Below are positions 22,813 through 30,675 of a stretch of 35,159 nt of DNA, in pieces; position 1 is the stretch's first letter, and each line of letters starts with the position of its first letter. The translations under genes and the position numbers were made by a program. Below the pieces are notes generated by a model, which saw nothing but the letters and a program-made list of their open reading frames with translations, ran no database searches and was not told where the DNA came from. Origin of the DNA: Geobacteraceae bacterium GWC2_53_11. Lineage in GTDB: Bacteria; Desulfobacterota; Desulfuromonadia; Geobacterales; Pseudopelobacteraceae. The DNA lies in the NCBI GenBank assembly GCA_001802645.1, contig MGZJ01000091.1, positions 1 to 35,159 on the forward strand. The letters run 5' to 3'.

Positions 22813-23136
22813 ATGAAAAGATTAGTAACAATCTGTATGGTAATGGCACTTGTGTTTGCCTCTTCACTTGCTGTAGTTAGCACAGCCAGTGCAGAGGAAG
22901 TAAAAATGACCGGTTCAATTTCAAAAATCGAACTTTCCGCCGATGGCAAATCGGCAACCGTGGTGTTGAAAGACAGCAAAAGCGAGGCTTCGGTCACGAT
23001 AATCGTTACTGATGATCAGACCCTGGACAAGTTCAAGGACAAACGCATCGTGGAAGGTGATGAAATCCGCACCAAGTTTGATAAGGACGGTGACAAGAAT
23101 ACCAGCAAAATGTTCAAAAAAACCGCCGGTTGCTAA
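22813..23136 (+). CDS. Small exported protein with a C-terminal cysteine
   Basis: A 107-residue protein. A signal peptide (about 1-27, ending ASA) precedes a compact beta-rich domain (VKMTGSISKIELSADGKSATVVLKD and VTIIVTDDQTLDKFKDKR) that looks like a small OB-like or repeat fold. The only Cys of the mature protein is the final residue, in the basic tail MFKKTAGC. AAGGGG lies before the ATG. The triple-rhodanese gene starts 33 bases downstream, so the two are probably co-transcribed. The Cys-tailed design resembles swinging-arm sulfur carriers such as SoxY or DsrC in principle, though no sequence homology is claimed. Function unknown. Confidence 0.82.
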   Translation: MKRLVTICMVMALVFASSLAVVSTASAEEVKMTGSISKIELSADGKSATVVLKDSKSEASVTIIVTDDQTLDKFKDKRIVEGDEIRTKFDKDGDKNTSKMFKKTAGC

Positions 23137-23169
23137 TCTTGATGTAAACCCAAAGGAGGGAATTGTTTC

Positions 23170-24585
23170 ATGAACTATCGATGCCGACTTCCGAAAATTG
23201 TGACTCTGACAGCAGGAATAATCGTAACGGCAGCTTTCACCGTTTCTGCCGAGCCGGCAGCTCCGGCGGCCAAACCGACCGTAGCCAAGATTTGCATTAA
23301 CTGCCACAAAGCCGAACCTGGTGCGGTTCGCGGACATTTTGATCTCGTATCGTTCAAGGCCAGAACCATCCAGGTGAAGATCGATGATGCCGTTGAACAG
23401 TTTAAATTCGACGAGGACGAGATCAAAGTTGTCAATGGTGCAGGCAAGACCGGCGATGGCGAGTTTATGAAAGACAACCTGGTTAAAAAGGGTCACGAAA
23501 TCAAGGTTGAGTACACAGAAGCAAACGGCGTCAAGACAGCGGTAAAGTTGATCGAAAAACCGCCGGTTCAGGTTTCGGAAGAGATGCTGATGAAAACGCC
23601 TGAAATCGAGAAACTCGTTGCCCTGGGACCGGAAAAGGGAAAATATTTCCTCTTTGATTCCCGGCCATTGCCGCGTTTCCAAGATGGCTCAATCCCGACG
23701 GCGGTAAATCTGCCGTATCCGGCGTTTGACAAGCTGGCCGGGAAACTGCTGCCGAAGGACAAGAACGCCCTGATTATCTTTTACTGCGCCGGAGTTACCT
23801 GCAACATGAGCCCCGGTTCTGCCGATAAGGCCAAGAAGCTTGGCTACACCAACATCAAGGTGTACAAGGACGGCATGCCTGCCTGGTCCCAGAAGAACTA
23901 TTCCGTACTGTCGGCTCAGTTCCTCAAGGAAGCCTGGCTTGACAAGGATATCCCTGTCGTGCTGCTGGACGTGCGTCCTGCTAAGGAAGCGGCCAAGGGT
24001 TCTGTCAAGGGAGCTGTCTCTTTCCCTGCTCACCATAATGCAGCGCCACTCGTGAAAAAGCTTGATCAGAAACTGAAAAAAGCTCCGATTGTTGTCATTG
24101 ACGGCAAGGGGGGGGCGCAGGCGGTCGGCGTTGCCAAAGAACTGCTCAAAGCCGGTTTTGTTAATGTCAAGGTGCTTACCGGCGGTATCGATGCCTGGCA
24201 GTCAGCCAAATACGAGGTTGTCTCCGGCAAACTTGCAACCAAGGTGAGCTACGTGCCCAAACCACGTCCCGGCGAGATTGCTCTGGACGAGTTCAAGAAG
24301 TACGCTGTCAACCTTCCTGCTAACGTCATGATCATTGATGCTCGCAGTGCCAGTGAGGGAAAAGCGGGCATGATCAAGACAGCCAAACTGATTCCTGCCG
24401 AAGAGATCAAGGACCGTCTGGCCGAGATTTCCAAGGATAAGCTGGTTGTGTTCTACTGCAATACCGGTACGATAGCCGAAGTTGCCTATAACACCCTGAA
24501 GGGTCTGGGGTATTCCAACGTCAAGTTCCTCAATGCCAAGGTGGTTTTTGACAAAAACGGCAGTTACAAGATTTCTAAGGATTAA
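23170..24585 (+). CDS. Exported monoheme protein with three rhodanese-like domains
   Basis: A 471-residue periplasmic protein. A signal peptide (ending VSA, about 27) and an Ala/Pro-rich linker precede one heme-c motif, CINCH (42-46), within a small domain (about 38-140). Three rhodanese-like domains follow: about 150-245 with catalytic Cys 206 in FYCAGVTC, about 250-350 without an active-site Cys (VVIDGKGG in its place), and about 365-470 with Cys 430 in FYCNTGT. The heme plus two active and one inactive rhodanese in one chain suggests sulfane-sulfur chemistry coupled to electron transfer. GGAGGGAATT supports the start. It lies directly upstream of the octaheme cytochrome operon and downstream of a Cys-tailed partner. 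A related idea is the rhodanese component of Geobacter ext clusters, but that comparison is from memory of architecture only. Confidence 0.88.
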   Translation: MNYRCRLPKIVTLTAGIIVTAAFTVSAEPAAPAAKPTVAKICINCHKAEPGAVRGHFDLVSFKARTIQVKIDDAVEQFKFDEDEIKVVNGAGKTGDGEFMKDNLVKKGHEIKVEYTEANGVKTAVKLIEKPPVQVSEEMLMKTPEIEKLVALGPEKGKYFLFDSRPLPRFQDGSIPTAVNLPYPAFDKLAGKLLPKDKNALIIFYCAGVTCNMSPGSADKAKKLGYTNIKVYKDGMPAWSQKNYSVLSAQFLKEAWLDKDIPVVLLDVRPAKEAAKGSVKGAVSFPAHHNAAPLVKKLDQKLKKAPIVVIDGKGGAQAVGVAKELLKAGFVNVKVLTGGIDAWQSAKYEVVSGKLATKVSYVPKPRPGEIALDEFKKYAVNLPANVMIIDARSASEGKAGMIKTAKLIPAEEIKDRLAEISKDKLVVFYCNTGTIAEVAYNTLKGLGYSNVKFLNAKVVFDKNGSYKISKD

Positions 24586-24592
24586 CCATTGT

Positions 24593-24632
24593 ACGGATGC
24601 ACTTTCAGTTTCATTGCTGAAAGTGCATCCGT
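24593..24632. other. Long perfect hairpin without T-tract
   Basis: ACGGATGCACTTTCAG (24593-24608) and its exact reverse complement (24617-24632) form a 16-bp stem with an 8-base loop just after the triple-rhodanese stop. No run of T follows on either strand, so it is not a standard terminator; it may stabilise the 3' end of the message or be a protein site. The remainder of the gap to 24770 is AT-rich, with no further supported feature. Confidence 0.75.
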
Positions 24633-24770
24633 GCGCTCGTGCTGCATTTTGGTCGCTTTTTATTTACCGATAATTATTCATAAATACATATAAATGGAAC
24701 AATAGCTATATGCAGTTCAGTTGCACCGCTACAGAGTTTACAATAAGCCAGTAGTCGAAAGGGAATGATC

Positions 24771-26138
24771 ATGTCAGGAAAAATTATTGCAATCTTGTTG
24801 GGATGCGCTCTGTTGTCAACAACCGTTCAGGCCAAGGAACACCCAGGGAAAGAACAGATACTGAAGGATGGCTACCAGGGGCCGAAAACCTGCGAAACGT
24901 GCCATCCCGGCAAAGCCAAGGAGTTTCTTGGCACGGTGCATTGGAAGCATGCCTCAAAGGTGGACCATGTCGATAACCTGAACCCCAACGAAGAATATGG
25001 TATGAAAAATCGCATCTACACGATGTGCAACGGCAACGATATCGTCAACAACCTGAAGGAAGTGCCGCCGAATGCGCTCGGCAAGACCAAGTTTACCGGC
25101 TGCAATACCTGCCATCCGGGTGACCACACCAGCGATGTGGGCAGCACCGGTTCCCAAGCGGAACAGGCCATAGACTGCCTGATCTGCCATTCCAGCAAGT
25201 ATGATTTCAGTAAACGAAAGCCGGTCAAGGATAAGGACGGCAAGGTTGTCATGACTCAGGACCGCAGTACCGAGGCTGCTGCCAATATCGGCAGGCCCAC
25301 CATCAAGAATTGCATGGTCTGTCACGAGGCTGCCGGCGGCGGAGCCATGATCAAGCGTGGATTTTCAATGTCCAAGGAGGCCGAAGTCCATGTCACCAAG
25401 GGTATAATCTGTGTTGACTGTCATCAGGTGAAAAACCACAAATTCCCCACCGGTCGTGATCCCAACAACTGGGCCCATGACGGCATCTACATGACCTGTG
25501 TCGGCGAATGCCACACCGCCAAACCTCATACTGATGCCGATTACAACAAGCATACGGCAAAAATAGCCTGCCAGACCTGCCATATCCCCAAGACCGGCGG
25601 TGCTTTTTCCAAGGACTTCACCAAATGGGAAAAACAGTCCAACGGTTTTTATGAGCCTTCCACCCTTAAACGTGAAGTCAATGAAACTGCTCCGGTGTAC
25701 GCCTGGTACAATCTGACTGTCAGCAATACGCCGACATTCATCGGCCCGAAGGGGAGCAGAACCGATGGAAAAAGCAAAATTTACCCGTTCAAGATCTTTC
25801 AGGGTAAAGCCTATTTTAACAAGAAAGACGGCCAGCTGATGTCGATGGACTTTGCCCCGCCGATTGCCAACGGTGATTCTCTTGCCGGAGTTGCGTCTGC
25901 CGCCAAAATTCTTGGCATCAAGGATTATGAGCCGGTTCCGGGATGGCAGACAATCTACTTTGGCAGCAATCATCAGGTAACACCGAAAAACAAGGCGTTA
26001 AGCTGTGCCAACTGTCATGCGCTCAATGGTGTGCTTGATTTTAAGGAATTGGGTTACAAGCCTGCGGAAGTGGAAAAACTTACCAATCCTGAGCTCTATT
26101 TTGAAAAGCTGCTCAAGCAACAGCAGGAGAATGAATAG
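24771..26138 (+). CDS. Octaheme c-type cytochrome of the tetrathionate-reductase (OTR) type
   Basis: A 455-residue exported cytochrome. The ATG at 24771 is preferred over 24765 because AAAGGGA is 6 bases from it and only 0-1 from the other. After the signal peptide (ending VQA) come seven CxxCH motifs (CETCH, CNTCH, CLICH, CMVCH, CVDCH, CQTCH, CANCH) and one CxxxCH (CVGECH). That makes eight probable hemes, but only if the CX3CH binds heme. Size and motif order fit the octaheme tetrathionate reductase-like family known from Shewanella, whose members reduce tetrathionate, nitrite or hydroxylamine in vitro. It is the first gene of an operon with a molybdoenzyme, an NrfD-like protein and a four-cluster ferredoxin, so it may be the enzyme's electron donor or a second reductase. 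Confidence 0.9.
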   Translation: MSGKIIAILLGCALLSTTVQAKEHPGKEQILKDGYQGPKTCETCHPGKAKEFLGTVHWKHASKVDHVDNLNPNEEYGMKNRIYTMCNGNDIVNNLKEVPPNALGKTKFTGCNTCHPGDHTSDVGSTGSQAEQAIDCLICHSSKYDFSKRKPVKDKDGKVVMTQDRSTEAAANIGRPTIKNCMVCHEAAGGGAMIKRGFSMSKEAEVHVTKGIICVDCHQVKNHKFPTGRDPNNWAHDGIYMTCVGECHTAKPHTDADYNKHTAKIACQTCHIPKTGGAFSKDFTKWEKQSNGFYEPSTLKREVNETAPVYAWYNLTVSNTPTFIGPKGSRTDGKSKIYPFKIFQGKAYFNKKDGQLMSMDFAPPIANGDSLAGVASAAKILGIKDYEPVPGWQTIYFGSNHQVTPKNKALSCANCHALNGVLDFKELGYKPAEVEKLTNPELYFEKLLKQQQENE

Positions 26139-26188
26139 AATCCTGCTCCCACGTTTTTACATCCAATGTCGTAAACGGGAGGTAATTT

Positions 26189-28387
26189 GTGTCGCTAAAA
26201 TTTTCACGCAGAACATTTCTTAAGGCGAGTGGCGCGGTGACCGCAGGTGTCGCCGCCGCCACAACCGTGCCGAAGAAGTTTCTTTCCTGGGCTGAAGAGA
26301 CGGGACAGAAGGACATGAAGCAGATACCCACCTTCTGCGAGCTCTGTTTCTGGAACTGCGGCTTGGTCGCCAAGGTGGAAAACGGCAAGGTCGTCAAGGT
26401 GGACGGCAATCCTTTGAGCCTGCGTGGACGCGGGCGCTTGTGCGGTCGCGGCAATGCCGCGCTGGGTGCGCTGTATGACACGGATCGGCTCAAGTTCCCG
26501 CTGATCAATATCGGCAAGCGGGGCGAGCCGGTCTGGAAACGGGCCACCTGGGACGAAGCGCTTGGGGTTATTGCCGGGAAGATGAAGGGCATCAAGGAGA
26601 AGTACGGCGCAGAATCCATGGCGCTGATCTATCACGGTACCGGCGCGGCTTTCTGGAAACATCTGATGCATGCTTACGGCAGCACACTGTCCGCTGCGCC
26701 GTCGTTTGCCCAGTGTCGCGGACCGCGCGACATCGGTTTCGTGCTGACCTTCGGTTCGGACGTGGGGTCACCTGAATACTACGACTTCAGTAAAAGCAAA
26801 TATATTGTCCTGTTTGGTTCTCATCTGGGGGAAAATGCCCATAACAGCCAGGTGCAGGATATCATGAACGGGCTGGCGGAAGGCGCCAAGCTGACCGTAG
26901 TCGATCCCCGTCTCTCCAACATTGCCTCCAAAGCTGATCATTGGCTGCCGATCAAGCCTGCCACCGATCTGGCGCTGATTCTGGCCTGGATTCGCATTAT
27001 TATCGAAGAGGGACTGTATGACAAGGAGTACGTTGCAAAATATGCCACCGGCTTTGACGAACTGCGTGCGGCCGTCCAGAAGTACACACCTCAATGGGCC
27101 GAGGAAGAGACATCCATCGCCAGTGATGTGATTGTCAGGGTTGCCCGCGAGATGGGGGAGTTTGCTCCGAATATCTGCATCGGCGCCGGGCGTTTTTCAG
27201 CCTGGTACGGTGACGATACCCAGCGCAGCCGGGCCATTGCCATTCTGAATGCTCTGCTGGGCACCTGGGGCAGGGAAGGGGGGTATTTTTTCCCCACGGG
27301 AGCAAAAGTGCCGGAATATCCGGGGTTACCCGCCTATCCCGAACATGTTGAGGTGGCAAAGCTGGATGAGGTCTATCCCTTCGCCCTGCTGCCGACAACC
27401 ACCTCCATCAAGCAGGCCTCCATCACCGGACAGCCGCGTCCGGTCAAGGCCTGGTTCGTCTACGGATCGAACCTGATGAAGACCATGCCGGACAAGGAGG
27501 AGACGATCAAGGCCATTCAGAATCTGGATCTGATGGTGGCTATCGACACCATGCCGATGGATATCATCAACTATGCCGATGTGGTGTTGCCGGAATGCAC
27601 CTACATGGAACGCTATGACAACATCAACCTCGGCAAGTTCAAAGGGGCAAGTGAAATCGCCCTGCGCCAGCCGACCATTGAGCCGCTGTGGGAATCAAAG
27701 CCGTCCTGGTGGATCACCAAGGAGCTGGGCAACAAGCTGGGCTTGGCTGAATTTTTTCCCTGGAAGGATGGCGAGGAGTATCTGGCCAAACGCTGCCAGG
27801 CCGGTAACATTGACTTCGCCCAGCTGAAACGGGACGGCGTAATCATCTCGAAGGGTGGTTCACCCTATATCACCGCTGAGAGTCAGCCGGAATTTGGCAC
27901 CCCTTCCGGCAAGATAGAGCTGTATTCCAAGCAACTGGCTGAAAACGGTTTCGATCCGGTGCCGCAATTCACCCGGCATAAGACTCCACCGGCCGGATAT
28001 TTCCGGCTGCTGTTCGGACGGGCGCCGCTGCACACCTTTTCCCGTACCACCAATAACTTCATGCTGACTGACCTGCAGAAGGAAAATTCTCTCTGGATCA
28101 ATGCCAAAAAGGGGAGAGAGCTGGGATTGAAAAACGGGGATTATGTTTCGCTGATCAATCATGACGGCGTCATTGCCAGCGGCCGGATCAAGGTGAAACT
28201 GACCCAGCGCCTGCGGGACGATGCCGTCTACATGAACCACGGCTTCGGCGTACATGCCAAAGGAATGGGGCGTGCCAATGGCATGGGGATTGCCGATGAT
28301 GACCTGATCACCAAGGCCGCCATCGATCCGATCATGGGTGGTACCGCATTGCGCGGAAATTTTGTCAAGATTGTGAAGGGGGCCTGA
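26189..28387 (+). CDS. TAT-exported molybdopterin oxidoreductase, polysulfide/thiosulfate reductase-like
   Basis: A 732-residue catalytic subunit starting with GTG behind GGGAGG. The twin-arginine signal is SRRTFLKASG (residues 6-15). An Fe4S4 site is formed by C50xxC53xxxC57 and C85, and the bis-MGD-binding domains fill the rest. The likely Mo ligand is Cys 176 in SFAQCRGPRDIGF, matching the Cys type of PsrA/PhsA. The length is closer to PsrA/PhsA (about 750) than to TtrA (about 1000) or ArrA (about 850). It acts in the periplasm and reduces, or oxidises, a small oxyanion or sulfur compound. The substrate (polysulfide, thiosulfate, tetrathionate, or selenium/tellurium/arsenic oxyanions) cannot be decided from the sequence. 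The NrfD-like membrane subunit gene starts one base after its stop. Confidence 0.93.
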   Translation: MSLKFSRRTFLKASGAVTAGVAAATTVPKKFLSWAEETGQKDMKQIPTFCELCFWNCGLVAKVENGKVVKVDGNPLSLRGRGRLCGRGNAALGALYDTDRLKFPLINIGKRGEPVWKRATWDEALGVIAGKMKGIKEKYGAESMALIYHGTGAAFWKHLMHAYGSTLSAAPSFAQCRGPRDIGFVLTFGSDVGSPEYYDFSKSKYIVLFGSHLGENAHNSQVQDIMNGLAEGAKLTVVDPRLSNIASKADHWLPIKPATDLALILAWIRIIIEEGLYDKEYVAKYATGFDELRAAVQKYTPQWAEEETSIASDVIVRVAREMGEFAPNICIGAGRFSAWYGDDTQRSRAIAILNALLGTWGREGGYFFPTGAKVPEYPGLPAYPEHVEVAKLDEVYPFALLPTTTSIKQASITGQPRPVKAWFVYGSNLMKTMPDKEETIKAIQNLDLMVAIDTMPMDIINYADVVLPECTYMERYDNINLGKFKGASEIALRQPTIEPLWESKPSWWITKELGNKLGLAEFFPWKDGEEYLAKRCQAGNIDFAQLKRDGVIISKGGSPYITAESQPEFGTPSGKIELYSKQLAENGFDPVPQFTRHKTPPAGYFRLLFGRAPLHTFSRTTNNFMLTDLQKENSLWINAKKGRELGLKNGDYVSLINHDGVIASGRIKVKLTQRLRDDAVYMNHGFGVHAKGMGRANGMGIADDDLITKAAIDPIMGGTALRGNFVKIVKGA

Positions 28388-28388
28388 C

Positions 28389-29546
28389 ATGCGTCTATTC
28401 GGAGTTCTTATTCCTGAAAAGGAACAGCTGATTGCCACGGTCTCTGATGTGGCCAAAGGAAGAGCAGGCCTGTCCCTGTATGCGTCCCTGTTCGGCCTGG
28501 CGATTGGATTTTATGCCATTGCCACCATCTTCATCCAGGGACACGCCCACACCATCAACACTTCAAACCTGGTGCCCTGGGGATTGCAGATATCCACCTA
28601 TGTCTATTTTGCGCTGCTCAGCACCGGCTGCACCTTTGTCAACTTTTTCGGCCATGTATTTTTTAAGGATCAGTACAAGCCGTTTGCTTCGCGGATTATC
28701 TTTGTCGGCATCATTACCGCAGTGGCGGCATTCTTCTCCCTGGCGACCGAGATGGGGCGCATCGACCGGATGTATAACTTCATTCTTTCTCCCAATCCCA
28801 AGTCTCCCATGTTCTGGATGGGTATCTGGTATACCTGCTACCTGATCGCCATCACGTGGGAATACATCAACATCCAGACCAACAGGCATTCCGACAAGGT
28901 CATGTGGGGGGCGTTTTTTGTCGCCGTCTTCACCCACAGCACCCTGGGAAGCCTGCTTGGGTCGGTCAGCTCCCGTGTCTACTACTACAGTGCCCTGATG
29001 CCGATCTACTTCCTGTTTATCGCCTTCCTGACCGGCTGTTCCCTCACCACCATCATTGCCGCCATGACGGTTAAACAGAAAAAGCTGGACGAGAACTACC
29101 ATCTTCATCCGTTTGTGACATTGCTCAAGGTCGGCCTGGGTCTGGCGTTGCTGATCACCTTCTGGCGCACCATGATCGGCCTTTCCGCTCATCTGGAGGG
29201 TTCCGAAGTCTTTTCGCTGACGCTGATCAACAGCGTGCTGTTCGGGATCGTGGTCGTCATCATTATCCCCTATATCCTGCTTAGAATGGGCAAAAGCGCC
29301 AACTGGCTGATCTTTGTGGGGCTGTTTATCATGATTACCCAGCTGAAAGCCCGTAACGATCTGGTAATCGGCGCGTTCAAGGTCCCGCTGTTTCGGGTCT
29401 ACGACATGCCGGAGGTGATTCATTACTCACCATCGGTGTATGAATATCTCGTTGTTGTGGCGTCCGCTTCACTCGTGACGGTGCTGTACATTATTTTCGA
29501 ACGCTCCGGCGTTTTTGAGGCACGCTTCATCAAGGAGGACCACTGA
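28389..29546 (+). CDS. NrfD/PsrC-family membrane subunit
   Basis: A 385-residue polytopic protein with about ten hydrophobic helices. Conserved-looking elements are LVPWGLQISTYVYFALLSTGC in the first half and TEMGRIDRMYN and FTHSTLGSLLGSVSSR in the middle. The length and helix number are closer to the longer NrfD proteins (HybB/ActC/TtrC-like) than to 250-residue PsrC. It would link the quinone pool to the ferredoxin-like subunit and the molybdoenzyme. It is separated from the flanking genes by only 1 and 2 bases, so it is certainly co-expressed with them. No heme motif is present. Confidence 0.92.
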   Translation: MRLFGVLIPEKEQLIATVSDVAKGRAGLSLYASLFGLAIGFYAIATIFIQGHAHTINTSNLVPWGLQISTYVYFALLSTGCTFVNFFGHVFFKDQYKPFASRIIFVGIITAVAAFFSLATEMGRIDRMYNFILSPNPKSPMFWMGIWYTCYLIAITWEYINIQTNRHSDKVMWGAFFVAVFTHSTLGSLLGSVSSRVYYYSALMPIYFLFIAFLTGCSLTTIIAAMTVKQKKLDENYHLHPFVTLLKVGLGLALLITFWRTMIGLSAHLEGSEVFSLTLINSVLFGIVVVIIIPYILLRMGKSANWLIFVGLFIMITQLKARNDLVIGAFKVPLFRVYDMPEVIHYSPSVYEYLVVVASASLVTVLYIIFERSGVFEARFIKEDH

Positions 29547-29548
29547 CC

Positions 29549-30265
29549 ATGGAACAGTATGATGGTAAAGATATTCTGGATATCATGCACGCAGACCTGC
29601 AGCGGGCCCTTAAGAAACCGCGTGCTGAGCGCCGTTGGGCCATGGCCATCGACCTGAAGAAGTGCATCGGCTGCCACGCCTGCACCACCGGCTGCATGTC
29701 GGAGAACCTGACCCCGCCCGAAATTCATTATCGGCCGGTAAAGGAAGAGGAAATCGGTGAATACCCCAATACCGGCATGCGTTTTCTGCCGCGTCCCTGC
29801 ATGCAGTGTGATGCTCCCACCTGCACGCCGGTCTGTCCGGTAACCGCCACCTATAAGCGGGATGACGGTCTGGTGGTGATCGACTATGACAAATGCATCG
29901 GCTGCCGCTACTGCCTGGTTGCCTGCCCCTACGGCGCCCGATCGGCCGATGTCGGGCACTATTTCACCGGTGATTTTCATGATAAAACCTATGAAGTTGA
30001 AAATTCCGGCGAATACGGCAAAAGCTACAAGCGCAAGAGCCACTGGCACTCCCCCATCGGCAATGCCCGCAAGTGTCATTTTTGCATCCATCGGGTGGAA
30101 AAGGGTGAGCTGACCCGCTGCACCACCACCTGCTTGGGACATGCCACCTTCTTCGGCGACATCAACGACCCGCAGGCGCTGATTACCAAACTGATTTCAA
30201 AGCCGAGCGTATTCAAATACAAGGAAGAGCTCGGCACCAGGCCGATGGTGTATTACATACCGTAA
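29549..30265 (+). CDS. Four-cluster 4Fe-4S ferredoxin-like electron-transfer subunit
   Basis: A 238-residue iron-sulfur subunit of the PsrB/DmsB/TtrB type. The four Cys groups are CIGCHACTTGC, CMQCDAPTCTPVC, CIGCRYCLVACPYG and CHFC paired with the later CTTTC. Together these give 16 ligand cysteines, consistent with four cubane clusters in a relay between the NrfD-like quinone subunit and the molybdoenzyme. No TAT signal is visible, which is usual for such subunits co-exported with their partner. AAGGAGG lies before the ATG. It is the last of the four tightly spaced oxidoreductase genes. A weak T-rich/A-rich inverted repeat (30278-30301) follows. Confidence 0.94.
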   Translation: MEQYDGKDILDIMHADLQRALKKPRAERRWAMAIDLKKCIGCHACTTGCMSENLTPPEIHYRPVKEEEIGEYPNTGMRFLPRPCMQCDAPTCTPVCPVTATYKRDDGLVVIDYDKCIGCRYCLVACPYGARSADVGHYFTGDFHDKTYEVENSGEYGKSYKRKSHWHSPIGNARKCHFCIHRVEKGELTRCTTTCLGHATFFGDINDPQALITKLISKPSVFKYKEELGTRPMVYYIP

Positions 30266-30358
30266 AGAAAACTGGACTTTTTTGGCAAATATGCTAAAAA
30301 ATGAATAATTGAATTATAACCGGTTCGCCGGAACATCATTATTCAAAGGAGATTCACT

Positions 30359-30601
30359 ATGAAGAAAATGCTGACCCTGCTGGTATCTGCTCTTACCGTT
30401 GTTTCGTTTGCATCCGTTGCCTTGGCAAGCAGTCACATGAAGAAGGAAGCAGGAAGTCCTGCTGAAACTGCTGCTCCGGCTGCCGAGAAGAAGGAAGGGG
30501 ACAAGAAGGACGCCAAAAAAGACACTAAAAAAGCGAAAAAGGATAAAAAGAAAGAAGCCAAACCGGCAGCCAAGGGCAAAAAAGAAGTTTCAGGCTGCTA
30601 A
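30359..30601 (+). CDS. Small exported Lys/Ala-rich protein with a C-terminal cysteine
   Basis: An 80-residue protein. A signal peptide (about 1-23, ending ALA) precedes a low-complexity, very basic mature part made of alternating Lys, Ala, Asp and Glu (KKDAKKDTKKAKKDKKK). It ends in KKEVSGC, with the only Cys as the last residue. AAGGAGA precedes the start. It sits directly after the molybdoenzyme operon and before a terminator. The same design (exported, small, single final Cys in a basic tail) is seen in the protein at 22813-23136, though the rest of the sequence differs. Function unknown; a sulfur-carrier role is speculative. Confidence 0.8.
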   Translation: MKKMLTLLVSALTVVSFASVALASSHMKKEAGSPAETAAPAAEKKEGDKKDAKKDTKKAKKDKKKEAKPAAKGKKEVSGC

Positions 30602-30625
30602 TTTGAACAAAAATATGGTAATCAG

Positions 30626-30657
30626 GAGGCATGAGCATCTGGCATGCCTCTTTTTTA
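30626..30657 (+). terminator. Rho-independent terminator after the Cys-tailed small protein
   Basis: GAGGCATG (30626-30633) pairs with CATGCCTC (30643-30650), with a 9-base loop, followed by TTTTTTA. It ends only 18 bases before the start of the next gene, so that gene must be read through it or start from a very short leader. Confidence 0.9.
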
Positions 30658-30675
30658 TAGTGGATAGGAGTTACT

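Noticed and set aside
30278-30301. T-rich/A-rich inverted repeat after the ferredoxin gene as a terminator
   Set aside because: The stem is almost all A-T with a G-T pair at its centre; too weak to call, so only mentioned with the ferredoxin gene.
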